From Halorussus aquaticus (GTDB lineage: Archaea; Halobacteriota; Halobacteria; Halobacteriales; Haladaptataceae): a stretch of 64,000 bases of DNA. Shown here one piece after another: positions 32,864-42,718 of this stretch. Position 1 is the first letter of the stretch. Every line of letters begins with the position of its first letter. The notes under the pieces are model-generated. The model ran no database searches. It was not told where the DNA came from and saw only the letters and a program-made list of their open reading frames with translations. Made by a program: the position numbers and the translations under genes. The stretch is from assembly GCF_024218795.1 (NCBI RefSeq), contig NZ_CP100400.1, positions 3,410,001-3,474,000 on the forward strand, in the 5' to 3' direction.

Positions 32864-33388
32864 ATGCGGAAAAGCGGCCCGCCGAAAGGCCTCATCGCGT
32901 ATCTCGTGTTGGAACTTCTGGACGAAAAACCGCGGTACGGGTACGAGATACTCAAGGAGATACGGTCTATCAGCGGCGGCCACTGGGAACCATCGTACGG
33001 GTCGGTCTACCCCATCCTCTACAAGTTCGAGGAGAAAGGCTGGGCCGAGCGCATCGAGCGCGCGGACGAACCCGACCGCAAGTACTTCGAGATCACCGAC
33101 GCGGGCCGCGAGGAACTCGCCGAGAAGCGCGAGGAGACCGGCGGCAAGGCCCGCGACTTCGCGGACGTGATTCTGGGGTTCTACCACGTCTTCGCGGCGT
33201 TCGCCACCGACGACCGCTTCGAGGTCGAGGACCGAGCGGACGAGTGGCGCTTCGACGAGGACTTCAACGCGTGGATAGTCGAGCAACTGATTCGCCACTA
33301 CGAGCGCGACTTCGGTGACTTCGAGCGCATCCCGGACACTCCCGAGGAGTTCGCCGAGCGCATGGGACTGGACGACGACGAGGAGTAA
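32864..33388 (+). CDS. PadR-family transcription regulator
   Basis: 174 residues. The N-terminal winged helix-turn-helix (about 8-85) has the PadR hallmarks LIAYLVLELLDEKPRYGYEILKEI and PSYGSVYPILYKFEEKGW. The C-terminal part is helical and acidic, probably for dimer formation. Members usually repress a nearby gene in response to a small ligand. It diverges from pitA across about 130 bases, so pitA or the regulator itself is a plausible target. A possible promoter (TTCAAAAATAC) lies near 32836-32846. Confidence 0.88.
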   Translation: MRKSGPPKGLIAYLVLELLDEKPRYGYEILKEIRSISGGHWEPSYGSVYPILYKFEEKGWAERIERADEPDRKYFEITDAGREELAEKREETGGKARDFADVILGFYHVFAAFATDDRFEVEDRADEWRFDEDFNAWIVEQLIRHYERDFGDFERIPDTPEEFAERMGLDDDEE

Positions 33389-33421
33389 GGAGTCGAAGCG
33401 CGACGGTTCGACGCCGTTCTC

Positions 33422-35212
33422 TTATCCCGACAGCAGTTGCGGTCCGAACACCATCAACAGCAGACTCACCAGCATCACCAGTCCGATGGTCGTCGTGACC
33501 ATCGTCGTCAACTGGCGACCCTGATTCGTCGGAAGGCGCGAGACGACCGCCTCCGTACTCGCCCGGAGGATGTGGCCCCCGTCGAGCGGGAACGCCGGGA
33601 TACAGTTGAAGAACCCGAGGTTGAGGTTCACCCACCCGGTCCAGAACAGCACGTTCGCCAGTACGAACAGGCCCCAGTCGCCGAGGAACGAGAGCGGCCC
33701 GCCCGCGGCGGTGTAGAAGCCGCCGTTCCACGCGACGAACCCCGCGAAGTTGTACGTGTACGGGAGCGAGACGCTGGCGAACGGCAGCAGCAGGATGCCG
33801 AAGACGCCCGAGAGGAACGAGATTATCGGGCCGCCGAGACCGCCGACGACGCTACCCAAATCGCCACCGAGCAGGCTGAGGAACTGTTGGGCGGGGTAGA
33901 GTTGGACGCCGAACCCGTTGACCGAGATGCCGCTGGTGCCCTGCATGACGTAGATGCCGAGCATGGCGTCCCCGCCGTCGGACCCGCCGAGGGTCACGTC
34001 GTAGCGCTCGACGCTCCCGTTGACCCACGCCTCGACGGTCGTGTTCTGGTCGGGGTCGTACCGGTCCAGCGTCGCGCTGAGTTCCGAGGCGTTCCGGACG
34101 CGCTCGCCGCCGACGGAGGTGATGACGACATTCCCTTCGGTCGGTAGACCGGCGTTATCGGCCGCCCTGTCCGGTCGAACCGTCGCCAGCGCGCCGATGG
34201 GTCCGGTGGCGGTCGTTCCGTTCGCGGTTTCGATAGTCGCCACCGTCCGGTTGGCGACCGCCCGGTGGAACTCGCCCTCCGTGTGGACGGTCGTTCCGTT
34301 GACCGCGGTGATAGTCGCGCCTTTCCCCACGCCCGTTGTGAACGGCGAGTCCGGGTAGATGCCGGTCACGAGCAGCGACCGCTCGATGGTCGTCGTCTCG
34401 CCGCTGGCCAGCGTCACCTCGACCGAACGGTCGTCGATACGCGAGAGCGTGGCGTCGAGGGCGTCGTTGCTCTCCACCGGAGTTCCGCCGACCGAGACGA
34501 TGCGGTCGCCCGCGGACAGTCCGGCGTCGTCGGCGGCCGACCCCGGTAACACCCCGCCGATGGCCGCGCCGGGCGCGACGGCGATGGACCCGACGACCGG
34601 CCCGAACAGCAGGAGGAAGGCGGCGACCGTGACCGCGAAGTTGTTGGTGACGCCCGCCGCGAACATCCGACTCTGGCTCCCGCGGTTCGCGTCGGCCCGA
34701 CTCTCCTCGTCGGGTTCCACGAACGCGCCGACCGGCAGGAGCGCGAGCGCCGCCACGCCCATCGACTGGATTTCGATGTCCTCTACTCGACACATGAGAC
34801 CGTGGCCGCCCTCGTGGACGACGAGGCCGACGAGCAGGCCGAACAGGATTTCGGGCGCGACCGACAGCGGGAGGAACTGGTTGACGCCCGGAATCACGAG
34901 GACGTTCTGCGGTTCGGTCGCCGCGGTCGGGGCGGGCGGGTTCCGGACGACCGCGACGGCCTGCACTATCAACAGCAGGAACGTGCCGACCATGACGACC
35001 AGCGCGATGCCGAGTCCGAAGTTCCCCCACGCCCGCCACAGGCGTTTCGGCTGGGCGAGCCAGTCGAGGAACTTCTTGCCGCGCTGAGTGTGAACGGTCA
35101 GAATCGGTCCTTGAGTACCGATATACGACGGCAGTAACCCCTGCGAGTCGAGGAGTAACACCCCGAGCCAGTAGACCGCAATTCCGACGAGGACCCACAC
35201 GAACGTGTTCAT
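33422..35212 (-). CDS. Site-2 protease (M50) with PDZ domains
   Basis: 596 residues. A membrane metalloprotease that cuts substrates within the bilayer. The zinc site HEGGH is at 133-137, and the second conserved motif NCIPAFPLDGGH lies near residue 550. Between them are two or three extracellular PDZ-like modules (AADDAGLSAGDRIVSVGG, AADNAGLPTEGNVVITSVGG). Several helices flank the active site. The unusually long insert between the two zinc motifs marks the S2P type used in regulated proteolysis. The substrate is unknown, and no anti-sigma-like gene is next to it. Confidence 0.9.
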   Translation of the reverse strand: MNTFVWVLVGIAVYWLGVLLLDSQGLLPSYIGTQGPILTVHTQRGKKFLDWLAQPKRLWRAWGNFGLGIALVVMVGTFLLLIVQAVAVVRNPPAPTAATEPQNVLVIPGVNQFLPLSVAPEILFGLLVGLVVHEGGHGLMCRVEDIEIQSMGVAALALLPVGAFVEPDEESRADANRGSQSRMFAAGVTNNFAVTVAAFLLLFGPVVGSIAVAPGAAIGGVLPGSAADDAGLSAGDRIVSVGGTPVESNDALDATLSRIDDRSVEVTLASGETTTIERSLLVTGIYPDSPFTTGVGKGATITAVNGTTVHTEGEFHRAVANRTVATIETANGTTATGPIGALATVRPDRAADNAGLPTEGNVVITSVGGERVRNASELSATLDRYDPDQNTTVEAWVNGSVERYDVTLGGSDGGDAMLGIYVMQGTSGISVNGFGVQLYPAQQFLSLLGGDLGSVVGGLGGPIISFLSGVFGILLLPFASVSLPYTYNFAGFVAWNGGFYTAAGGPLSFLGDWGLFVLANVLFWTGWVNLNLGFFNCIPAFPLDGGHILRASTEAVVSRLPTNQGRQLTTMVTTTIGLVMLVSLLLMVFGPQLLSG

Positions 35213-35266
35213 CGGACGAAAGAAGGGACGCGCGAGTCAAAGGCGTTTGGGAACGCCCCGAAACCG

Positions 35267-35689
35267 CTACTTCGACCCGGACGAACCGGACGAGCTAGCG
35301 GAACCGGACCCCGACGAGGTTTCCGCTGTCTGCCAGTCCTCTTCTAACTTCTGCTGGGAATCGGACTTCTTCTGCTTGCGGCGCTGGCGCAGTTTCCGGG
35401 CGGCGGCCGCTCCGGCCGCGGTACCGCCGAGGATGACCATCCGTCGGCCGTACTTGCGGATGCGACTCTTCCCACCGCTACCGCCGGACTGCTGGTCCGA
35501 CTGACCGGACTGCTGGCCCTGTTGGCTCGACTTGCTTCCCTGCTGGCCCGACTGGCCGTCCTGCTGACTGGATGCGCTCTCGTGCTCCGTCTTCTGTTTG
35601 CTCGATTCCGCGGGCTTGACTTTCGCTTCCTCGACCGATTCGACGCGCTTGAACGCGGGTTTCTCGAGGTTTAGTTCTATTATTGACAT
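35267..35689 (-). CDS. Small Ser/Gln-rich protein with a basic membrane-like segment
   Basis: 140 residues. The N-terminal 35 residues are mixed and charged (ELNLEKPAFKRVESVEEAKV). A Ser/Gln/Gly-rich linker follows (about 40-78). A basic hydrophobic segment (RRMVILGGTAAGAAAARKLRQRRKQKK) could be a short membrane anchor or helix. The tail is Ser/Gly-rich. The start at ATG 35689 excludes an upstream extension that overlaps lysS in another frame. No named domain is recognised. Confidence 0.72.
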   Translation of the reverse strand: MSIIELNLEKPAFKRVESVEEAKVKPAESSKQKTEHESASSQQDGQSGQQGSKSSQQGQQSGQSDQQSGGSGGKSRIRKYGRRMVILGGTAAGAAAARKLRQRRKQKKSDSQQKLEEDWQTAETSSGSGSASSSGSSGSK

Positions 35690-35795
35690 AGTAAGTCTCC
35701 TCGGGTCGGTCGGTACCGCGCCGCCCGACTCTCGATTCGAACAACGCTTGGAAGATACTTTGTTATGCTGGCTCTGATACGGGCGTAGGGGACGG

Positions 35796-37622
35796 TTACT
35801 CCTCGCGCCGGAGGCGAGTGAGCACGAACTCGCGGTCGAGTTTCGCGAGGAACGGCCCGAGTTTCGGACCCTCCTCGTCGTCGAAGAACAGGCGGTAGCC
35901 GACCGAGAAGAACTCACCGACGGGGATGTCGTGGCGCTTGGCCGTCTCGTAGATTTCGCCCTGAATCTCCTCGGGGTCGTCGTGAGTCTCCACGAACGCC
36001 GCGAGTTCGTCCAGCGCGGTCTCGGTGTCCGGGTCGAGGTCCACGTCCGGCATCTCGCTTCGCTTGAGTTCGTAGTCGAACTCGTTGCCCGTGCGGCGCG
36101 CCCACTCGCGGGCGTTCTCGACGCGTGAGAGGGCGAACTCCGTGACCCACTCGGGCGCGTCGTCCGGAACGTGACCCTCACGGCGGGCGATTTCTTCCCG
36201 GAGGTCGGGGTCGTCTGTCATGCCGAGGACGGCCGCGAAGGTGTAGGGCAGTCGGACGCGTTCGCCGAACGGACCGTCGACGAGGTCGTTCGCCTGCGCG
36301 CGCCGGGTGGAATCGACCACGGCGACGCTCCCGCGCTCGGGGGTCGAGACGGGGTCGCCGTCCTCGTCGAAGCGGGCGGCCACGGTCGGCCGAATCGTCG
36401 GCGGGTAGGCGGCGTCCGCGATTTCCTCGGCCTTCTCGTCGGCGTCGGTCCGCTCCTCGCCCTCGGTCTCGCCGTAGTAGTTGCGCTCGAACTCGTCGAA
36501 CTCGTCCACGAGGTGGTCCAGATGTTCGACGGTGAAGTCCCGGGCCTTGCTCGGGTCCTTGGTGAAGAAGTACCGGAGGACTTCGGGTTCGAGCATCTCC
36601 AGGGTGTCCTGCACCATGATGACGTGGCCGGACGACGACGAGAAGGGTTCGCCGTTGAGCGTGAACCACTCGTAGGCCATCGGTACCGGCGGTTCGTTCT
36701 CGAAGACGTTCCGGGCCACGTCCGACCCGCTGGGCCACGACCCCTCGGCGTGGTCCTTGCCGAACGGTTCGTGGTCCACGCCGAGGACCTGCCACTGGCC
36801 GGGCCACTCGAAGCGCCACGGGAGTTTGCCCTCGCGGAAGGTAGCGGTGCCTTCGTGACCGCACCCCTCGATGGTCTGGTCGCCCGCCTCCATGTCGGTG
36901 CAGACGTACTCGACGGTGCCCGAGTCGAGGTCGATGTCGGTGACGGTCTCGGTAATCTTGCCGCAGTCCTCGCAGATGGGGTTGAACGGGACGTACTCCT
37001 CGTCCACCTTGTCCTGATAGTGCGAGAGAACCTCGCGGGCCTGCTCGCGGTGTTCGAGGACGTGGCGAGTCACGTCCTCGAACTCACCGGACTCGTAGAG
37101 TTCGGTGTTCGAGACCATCTCGACCGGGATGCCCAGCAGTTCGGCGCTCCGCTCGATGAGGTTCGAGAAGTGTTCGCCGTAGGAGTCACAGCAGCCGAAG
37201 GGGTCGGGAATGTCGGTGTAAGGCTTGCCCAGATTCCGGCCCAAGGCTCCGGCGTTCACGTCGCCCAACTCCACGACGTTCCCGTCGAGGTCCGCGAGCT
37301 TTCTGGGGAGTTTACGCAGGGGGTCGCGGTCGTCGGCGGTGAACACCTGTCGGACCTCGTAATCCCGTTCCCGCAGGGCCTCGGCGACGAAGTAGCCCCG
37401 CACGATTTCGTTCATGTTGCCGAGGTGCGGGACGCCCGACGGCGAGATGCCGCCCTTGATTACGATGGGGTCGTCGGGGTCGCGGGCCAGAATCTGGTCG
37501 GCGACCGCCTCGGCCCAGAACGGGTGGGACTGGGGCCCCTGAAGCACGTACGGGTCGTCGTCGGGGTGCATCTCCCGGGCGGTCGGGTCGCCGGAGTCGT
37601 CGCTGGCTGGTCCGTCGCTCAT
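35796..37622 (-). CDS. lysS: Lysyl-tRNA synthetase, class I
   Basis: 608 residues. It charges tRNA-Lys. Class I LysRS is found mainly in archaea. The Rossmann core carries the HIGH-like PSGVPHLGN (61-69) and a KMSKS-equivalent FSSSSGH. Cysteine groups CEDCGK and CGHEG suggest a zinc-binding insert. The C-terminal helical cage domain is complete. It overlaps the pyrH stop by four bases (ATGA at 37619-37622), forming a two-gene operon, an arrangement consistent with chromosomal housekeeping DNA. Confidence 0.96.
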   Translation of the reverse strand: MSDGPASDDSGDPTAREMHPDDDPYVLQGPQSHPFWAEAVADQILARDPDDPIVIKGGISPSGVPHLGNMNEIVRGYFVAEALRERDYEVRQVFTADDRDPLRKLPRKLADLDGNVVELGDVNAGALGRNLGKPYTDIPDPFGCCDSYGEHFSNLIERSAELLGIPVEMVSNTELYESGEFEDVTRHVLEHREQAREVLSHYQDKVDEEYVPFNPICEDCGKITETVTDIDLDSGTVEYVCTDMEAGDQTIEGCGHEGTATFREGKLPWRFEWPGQWQVLGVDHEPFGKDHAEGSWPSGSDVARNVFENEPPVPMAYEWFTLNGEPFSSSSGHVIMVQDTLEMLEPEVLRYFFTKDPSKARDFTVEHLDHLVDEFDEFERNYYGETEGEERTDADEKAEEIADAAYPPTIRPTVAARFDEDGDPVSTPERGSVAVVDSTRRAQANDLVDGPFGERVRLPYTFAAVLGMTDDPDLREEIARREGHVPDDAPEWVTEFALSRVENAREWARRTGNEFDYELKRSEMPDVDLDPDTETALDELAAFVETHDDPEEIQGEIYETAKRHDIPVGEFFSVGYRLFFDDEEGPKLGPFLAKLDREFVLTRLRREE

Positions 37623-38344
37623 CGCTCGTCTCGCGCCCAGTAGGTCATCTGGTCGTCCGCTCCCTCCGGCACGATGTCGGTGCCCTCGTGTTCACCGTAC
37701 CGGACCGCGTCGGCGATGCGCTCGGGTTCCGTGCCGTCGAGGACGATGGTGCGCACGCCCGACCGCTCGATGAGTTTCGCCGCCAGCAGGTCCACCGGCG
37801 CAGAACTCCCGGCGTTCATCTCCAGTCCCGCGATGACGTCCACGAGTTCCCCGGCGTTGAGTTCGTCGTACTTCTTGGCGTCCGGATCCTCGTTGGGGTC
37901 GTCGCTGAATACGCCGGGGACGCTGGTCGCGTAGACCAGCAGGTCGGCGTTGGTGTACTCCGCGAGCGCCGCGCTCACCGCGTCGGTGGTCTGACCGGGC
38001 GTCACGCCGCCCATCACCGCGATGTCGCCGCGGTGCATCGCCGCGCCCGCCGACTCGTAGTCCTCGGGCGGACTCGGCGCGGCCTGCTCGGACAGCGCCG
38101 CGATGAGCAGGCGCGCGTTGAGCCGCGTCACGTCGATGCCGATGTCGTCGAGTTCTATCTCGTTCGCACCTAGATCACGCGCACTGGCGATGTACTCGCG
38201 AGCGACGCCGCCGCCACCGACGACGGTTCCGACTGTGCAGCCTTCGGCGGCGAGGTCCTCGATCACGTCGGCGTGGTCGCGGACGCGCTCGGAACCGAGG
38301 TCGGGCGCGAGTACGCTCCCGCCGATGGAGACGACTACTTTCAT
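37619..38344 (-). CDS. pyrH: Uridylate kinase, archaeal type
   Basis: 241 residues. It phosphorylates UMP to UDP in pyrimidine synthesis. Amino-acid-kinase fold: VVVSIGGSVLAP at the N-terminus for phosphate binding, VGTVVGGGGVAREYI, and late DLLVYATSVPGVFSDDP and AGSSAPVDLLAAKLI, as in archaeal PyrH. Its stop overlaps the lysS start, so the two are co-transcribed with pyrH first. Length is normal for archaea. Confidence 0.95.
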   Translation of the reverse strand: MKVVVSIGGSVLAPDLGSERVRDHADVIEDLAAEGCTVGTVVGGGGVAREYIASARDLGANEIELDDIGIDVTRLNARLLIAALSEQAAPSPPEDYESAGAAMHRGDIAVMGGVTPGQTTDAVSAALAEYTNADLLVYATSVPGVFSDDPNEDPDAKKYDELNAGELVDVIAGLEMNAGSSAPVDLLAAKLIERSGVRTIVLDGTEPERIADAVRYGEHEGTDIVPEGADDQMTYWARDER

Positions 38345-38549
38345 TCTGTGGCCGAGTAGCCCGGTCGCGGCCTTAAGGATTACCAACTGCGGAAGGCAAC
38401 GAACCGATTTTCGTCGCCGACCTTCGCGTCACGGCTGTCCTCTCCGTGACCCGTGCAGACGCCACGGTCCCCGAGCGGCGTCCCTCGAAACTGCTCGCGG
38501 ATTCGGGGTCACCGAAGGCTACAAGCGCACCCCGGTCCAAAACCGCCCC

Positions 38550-39359
38550 ATGCACGTACTGAGCCTCGTCGGTCCCGACGCGGCGGCGCGGGCGGTCGCC
38601 GACCGACTGGCGAGTCGCCTCGGCGAGGACGGCCGCGTCGCGGAGGTCCGCCGGACCGAAACCGACGTCGAACAGCACGACGGACCCTCGGCGGCGAAGT
38701 TCGAGTTCACGGACGGAAACTGGTCGGCGACGGGCCGCGACCGGTCGCTGTCGGACCTGCTCGCCGACCTCGCGCCCGACTACGAGTACGCGCTGCTGGT
38801 CGGGTTCCCGGAGGCCGACGTACCGCAGGTCCGTATCGGCGACGCCGCGGATTCGGACTCCGAGGCCCCGGCAGCGGTCCTGCTCGACGCCGCCGATGCT
38901 GCCGACGTGGACCCCGACGAGGTCCGGACCGCGCTCGCCGGGACCGAACCGTACGAGACCCTCGAATCGCTGGTGGCCGAGGCCAAGCGGTCCGAGGACG
39001 CCCCCTACTCGGGTGCCATCGCGACCTTCACCGGTCGGGTCCGCGCGAAGGAGGACGCCGCCGATACGCCCACCGAGTTCCTCGAATTCGAGAAGTACGA
39101 AGGCGTCGCCGAGGACCGCATGGACGCTATCAGCGCGGAACTGGAGGAACGCGACGGCGTCTACGAGGTGTTGATGCACCACCGAACGGGCGTCATCGAG
39201 TACGGCGAGGACATCGTGTTCGTCGTGGTGCTGGCGGGCCACCGCGAGGAGGCGTTCCGCACCGTCGAGGACGGTATCGACCGACTCAAAGACGAGGTTC
39301 CCATCTTCAAGAAGGAGTCCACGACCGACGAACAGTTCTGGGTTCACGAGCGCCAGTAA
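38550..39359 (+). CDS. moaE: Molybdopterin synthase catalytic subunit MoaE with N-terminal MobB-like part
   Basis: 269 residues. The C-terminal about 140 residues are MoaE (YSGAIATFTGRVRAKED, EFLEFEKYEGVAEDRM, VYEVLMHHRTGVIEYGEDIVFVVVLAGHREEAF, KDEVPIFKKES). They insert sulfur into precursor Z to make molybdopterin. The first 115 residues start HVLSLVGPDA and resemble a degenerate MobB domain; a full Walker A is not seen, so this part may only bind or scaffold. The product would supply the cofactor used by NarG, although no denitrification operator lies upstream. Confidence 0.88.
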   Translation: MHVLSLVGPDAAARAVADRLASRLGEDGRVAEVRRTETDVEQHDGPSAAKFEFTDGNWSATGRDRSLSDLLADLAPDYEYALLVGFPEADVPQVRIGDAADSDSEAPAAVLLDAADAADVDPDEVRTALAGTEPYETLESLVAEAKRSEDAPYSGAIATFTGRVRAKEDAADTPTEFLEFEKYEGVAEDRMDAISAELEERDGVYEVLMHHRTGVIEYGEDIVFVVVLAGHREEAFRTVEDGIDRLKDEVPIFKKESTTDEQFWVHERQ

Positions 39360-39672
39360 CGTTTTTCACGGTTCCTCCGTCCGCTGCGACGCGCTCTGGG
39401 AGTGTGAACTACTGGTTCGACGACACCGATAGCAGTCCGTCTCGGCGTCTCCCCCGACCGTGTCAGTCAGTTACATAGGGTTCGGGGTTTCGGGACCGAA
39501 AGGTGAAACAAAATCTTAGATGGCGCTTTAAACGATGAAGCGGCCCGAGAAAACGTCGTAAAAAGTCGGTTTCACCCCATTTTCCCGCTTCGTGTCGTCT
39601 CCGTTATTCAAATCCGCGGAAAACGACCCTAACCGTCTCCCCTTTATATCATCCCTTGCCGCTTACGTGGAA
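39360..39672. other. Intergenic region with a TATA box for the small DUF7123-like gene
   Basis: 313 bases with no gene seen. TTTATATC at 39643-39650 lies about 27 bases before the ATG at 39673, which gives a leaderless mRNA. A second AT-rich element, CTTTAAACG, is near 39525. Nothing else stands out. Confidence 0.5.
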
Positions 39673-39930
39673 ATGACGATGAGCGCAACAACGAAGCCCT
39701 CCGACGCTCCCGAACCGCAGTCCAAGGAACAACGCCTCAAGCAGTTCCTCCGGAGCAAAGCAGACGACGGGGAGATGTACTTCAAGAGCAAGTTCATCGC
39801 GGACGAGGTCGACCTCTCGGCCAAGGAGATCGGTGCGCTGATGGTGAAACTCAAGGACTCCGCCACCGACCTCGAAATCGAGAAGTGGTCGTACACGTCC
39901 GCGACGACGTGGCGCGTCTGCCCCGCATAA
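39673..39930 (+). CDS. Small winged-helix-like protein, DUF7123 type
   Basis: 85 residues. After a 16-residue lead the chain reads QRLKQFLRSKADDGEMYFKSKFIADEVDLSAKEIGALMVKLKD. This is a helix-turn-helix arrangement seen in abundant small haloarchaeal proteins. The end is WSYTSATTWRV. It probably binds DNA or RNA. The strong leaderless promoter suggests high expression. The start may also be the ATG two codons downstream (39679). The family name is from memory and tentative. Confidence 0.78.
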   Translation: MTMSATTKPSDAPEPQSKEQRLKQFLRSKADDGEMYFKSKFIADEVDLSAKEIGALMVKLKDSATDLEIEKWSYTSATTWRVCPA

Positions 39931-40118
39931 GTACTGAATCGTTGCGTGCACCGTCCGTCTGGTCCCCTTCGGACGGTTCGCCTCCCCCATTTTCCCCTGT
40001 TTCCACGTCACTCGCTACCGACGGGTACGCCCTGCGTTCGCACGGTTTTCACCCGCGTGAACCGCCGCTCGCCGGTAGAACCACGCTCTTTTTCTCCCGT
40101 GGTCACGTTGCCTGACGT

Positions 40119-41234
40119 ATGCAGCGGCGCGTCTACCTGCGGTCGTTGACAGCGACGATGGGAGCGGTCGGAGCCACTGGCTGTCTACGGACCGCCGGGG
40201 ACGAACCGACTACGACGACCGAACAACCTCGGTTCCGCACGGAAACGGTGACGATGGAACTGGAGGTGCCGTGGGGTGCGGCCTTCGCCCCGGACGGCGA
40301 CCTCTACCTCACCGAACGTCCCGGTCGCGTCCAGCGAGTCGCCCACGAGAACGGCCGCAAGGAGCAGATCGCCGACCTCACCGACGTGGTCGCGGCGCGC
40401 GGTGAGGGCGGACTGCTCGGTCTCGCAATCCACCCCGAGAACTCCGATGTCGCGTACACCTACCAGACCTACGAGAGTGAGAACGGACTCGCCAACCGAG
40501 TCGTGCGTCACCGAATCTCGGACGACTTCGTCCGCGAGTCGGTCGTCCTCGACGGCATTCCGGCGGCGTCCATCCACGACGGCGGCCGCATCGCCTTCGG
40601 GCCGGGCGGTTCCTCGGACGCGTCCGACGGCGCGCTTTACGTGACTACCGGCGACGCGGGCGAGAGCGGTCTCGCACAGGACCGCGACTCCCTCGCCGGG
40701 AAGGTCCTCAGACTGACTCCCGACGGCGAACCCCACCCCGACAACCCCTTCGGCAACGCCGTGTTCACCTACGGCCACCGAAACCCGCAGGGACTCGCGT
40801 GGCGCGAGGGCACGCTCTTCGGCACCGAACACGGTCCCTCGTCCGACGACGAAATCAACGTCCTCCGCGCAGGGAACAACTACGGATGGCCCGAAGCGAT
40901 GGGGCCGACCGACGGCCGACGGTTCACCGACCCCATCGAGTCGTACACGCCCACCATCGCGCCCGGGAGCGCGACTTTCTACCACGGCCCGGTCGAGGAC
41001 TGGCGGGGCGACTTCTTCTTCGGGACGCTCGCCGGGACGCATCTCCACCGAGTACGTATCGACGATACCGGGAACGTCGTCGGACAACAGCGCCTGCTCG
41101 ACGGGAAGTACGGCCGCCTCCGAACCGTCTTCACCGGGCCGGAGGACCACCTCTACGTCACGACCAGCAACCGCGACGGAAGGGGGACGCCCGCACCGCA
41201 GGACGACCGCGTACTCCGAATTCAGCCCGCCTGA
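40119..41234 (+). CDS. Secreted PQQ-dependent sugar dehydrogenase-like beta-propeller
   Basis: 371 residues. The N-terminus ends in a lipobox-like GATGC after about 22 residues. The rest is a six-bladed propeller of the soluble glucose/aldose dehydrogenase family: VPWGAAFAPDGDLYLTERPGRV, GLLGLAIHPE, YVTTGDAGESGLAQ, YGHRNPQGLAW, EHGPSSDDEINVL and NNYGWPEAMG. These include residues that bind PQQ and calcium in the family. It would oxidise sugars outside the cell. Haloarchaeal PQQ synthesis genes are not seen here, so the cofactor is uncertain. Confidence 0.88.
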   Translation: MQRRVYLRSLTATMGAVGATGCLRTAGDEPTTTTEQPRFRTETVTMELEVPWGAAFAPDGDLYLTERPGRVQRVAHENGRKEQIADLTDVVAARGEGGLLGLAIHPENSDVAYTYQTYESENGLANRVVRHRISDDFVRESVVLDGIPAASIHDGGRIAFGPGGSSDASDGALYVTTGDAGESGLAQDRDSLAGKVLRLTPDGEPHPDNPFGNAVFTYGHRNPQGLAWREGTLFGTEHGPSSDDEINVLRAGNNYGWPEAMGPTDGRRFTDPIESYTPTIAPGSATFYHGPVEDWRGDFFFGTLAGTHLHRVRIDDTGNVVGQQRLLDGKYGRLRTVFTGPEDHLYVTTSNRDGRGTPAPQDDRVLRIQPA

Positions 41235-41333
41235 GGCTTGTCGCGTCTCTTCTGTTCTACTCCCGAGTGCGGGTCACCGGTCCGGAGCGCAGGTCACTCG
41301 TTCCGAGTACCGGTCACCCCGCACGAGCGCCGG

Positions 41334-42602
41334 TCACCCGTCCCGAGCAACCGCGACGCTGCCCTCCAGGAGGAGCAAGAGCGTCCCGAGAACTATCCCC
41401 GCGAGCGTCAGGAGTTCGGGGAGGTTCATCCACGAGGGGAACACGAACGCGGCGTAGGCTTCGGCCTGCTTCAGCGTACTCTGAACCGAGTCGGTACCGA
41501 CGTGGCGACTCCGGAGTTCGGAACCAGGGACCGTCTCGTGGTCCTCCTCGGGGACGGAGAGTCGGTCGGCGGTGTATGGCATCTGGACGCCCTCGTACGC
41601 CCAGACCACCTCCCCGCGCTCGTTGACCTCCACGACGCGGTCGTTGAACGTGTCCACGATGAGGGTGTTGCCGTTCGGGAGTCGGTCGGCGTCCCGCGGC
41701 CAGTGGAGCAGGCCCCGGCCACCGTACTGCCAGACGACTTCGTCGGTCGTCGCGTTGAGTTCGACCACGCGGTCGTTCCCGCTGTCGGCGACCAACACCG
41801 TCCCGTTTCGGAGTTCGTAGGGGTTGTGCTGATGGTCGAGAATCTCGGTGTTGCCCGGTTCGCCGACGACGTTCACGATGTCCTTGGTCTCGGGATTCAC
41901 TTCGACGACCACGTCGAAGTTCCGCACCGAGAGCTGGAAGTTGCCGTTCTCCAGTTTGTCGATGTCGTTCATGTGGGTCCAGTCCTTCTCGCCGCCCGGG
42001 TCGGCCGGACCGCCGTACGTCTCGTGGAACTGGGTGCCCTCCGCGAGGTGGTTCTCTGCCTGCCACTCCCACGTAATCGCGCCCGACTCGTTCACGACGA
42101 ACGCCCGGTCGTTGCCCATGTCCACGATGGCTGTGTTGCCGTTTTCGAGGCGGTCCACGTCGTGGACTTCGTGGTGGGTTATCTTCTCGTCGTACCACGA
42201 GTACTCCCAGACGACCTCCTTGGTCTCGTAGTCGAGTTCCACGACACTGGCCTCGATACACTGTTCCGAGGCGACTTCTAACTGCTCGTCGGGACACTTC
42301 GCGGGCGGAAGTTTCGTCGTGACCGCCACGAGGAAGTTACCGTTGTCTAACTGCTCGGCGTCGAAGACCCGCGAGTTCGGCGGGTCGAACTTCCAGACGA
42401 CCTCGCTCTTCTCGTTCAGTTCGAGTAGTTTTCCGTCCAACCCGTAGCTCTGCACGCTGACGAGCGTGTGGCCCTCGTAGGGTCCCTCGGCGGCGGAGGT
42501 GGCCGAGACGCCCTGATTCGCGGTCAGGCCCTGCGCGCCGAGAATCAGCACCAGCAGGAACACGAACCACGCGAGATACCGCATCCGCCGTCGTCGCTTC
42601 AT
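41334..42602 (-). CDS. Membrane-anchored arylsulfotransferase-like beta-propeller
   Basis: 422 residues with a signal/anchor helix at 7-28 and a C-terminal helix (about 393-415). The exported domain is built from repeats with the pattern N-G-N-x-L-V/I-x-D followed by W-x-Y/F (DRLENGNTAIVDMGNDRAFVV, DRLPNGNTLIVDTFNDRVVEV), as in arylsulfotransferase (ASST) family proteins. Candidate catalytic histidines lie in THHEVHDVDRL and WTHMNDIDKL. Sulfate transfer is uncertain, because many archaeal members have no shown activity. Confidence 0.82.
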   Translation of the reverse strand: MKRRRRMRYLAWFVFLLVLILGAQGLTANQGVSATSAAEGPYEGHTLVSVQSYGLDGKLLELNEKSEVVWKFDPPNSRVFDAEQLDNGNFLVAVTTKLPPAKCPDEQLEVASEQCIEASVVELDYETKEVVWEYSWYDEKITHHEVHDVDRLENGNTAIVDMGNDRAFVVNESGAITWEWQAENHLAEGTQFHETYGGPADPGGEKDWTHMNDIDKLENGNFQLSVRNFDVVVEVNPETKDIVNVVGEPGNTEILDHQHNPYELRNGTVLVADSGNDRVVELNATTDEVVWQYGGRGLLHWPRDADRLPNGNTLIVDTFNDRVVEVNERGEVVWAYEGVQMPYTADRLSVPEEDHETVPGSELRSRHVGTDSVQSTLKQAEAYAAFVFPSWMNLPELLTLAGIVLGTLLLLLEGSVAVARDG

Positions 42603-42718
42603 ACGTTGTCCAGTCGTCGATCCGTTTAAGAGCTGACGGTATCCGGCGAGACCGCCCGACGCGTACCGAAACCGAGTGCGTCAGAAGAGCAAAGTACCAT
42701 GACACCATATACCACGAT

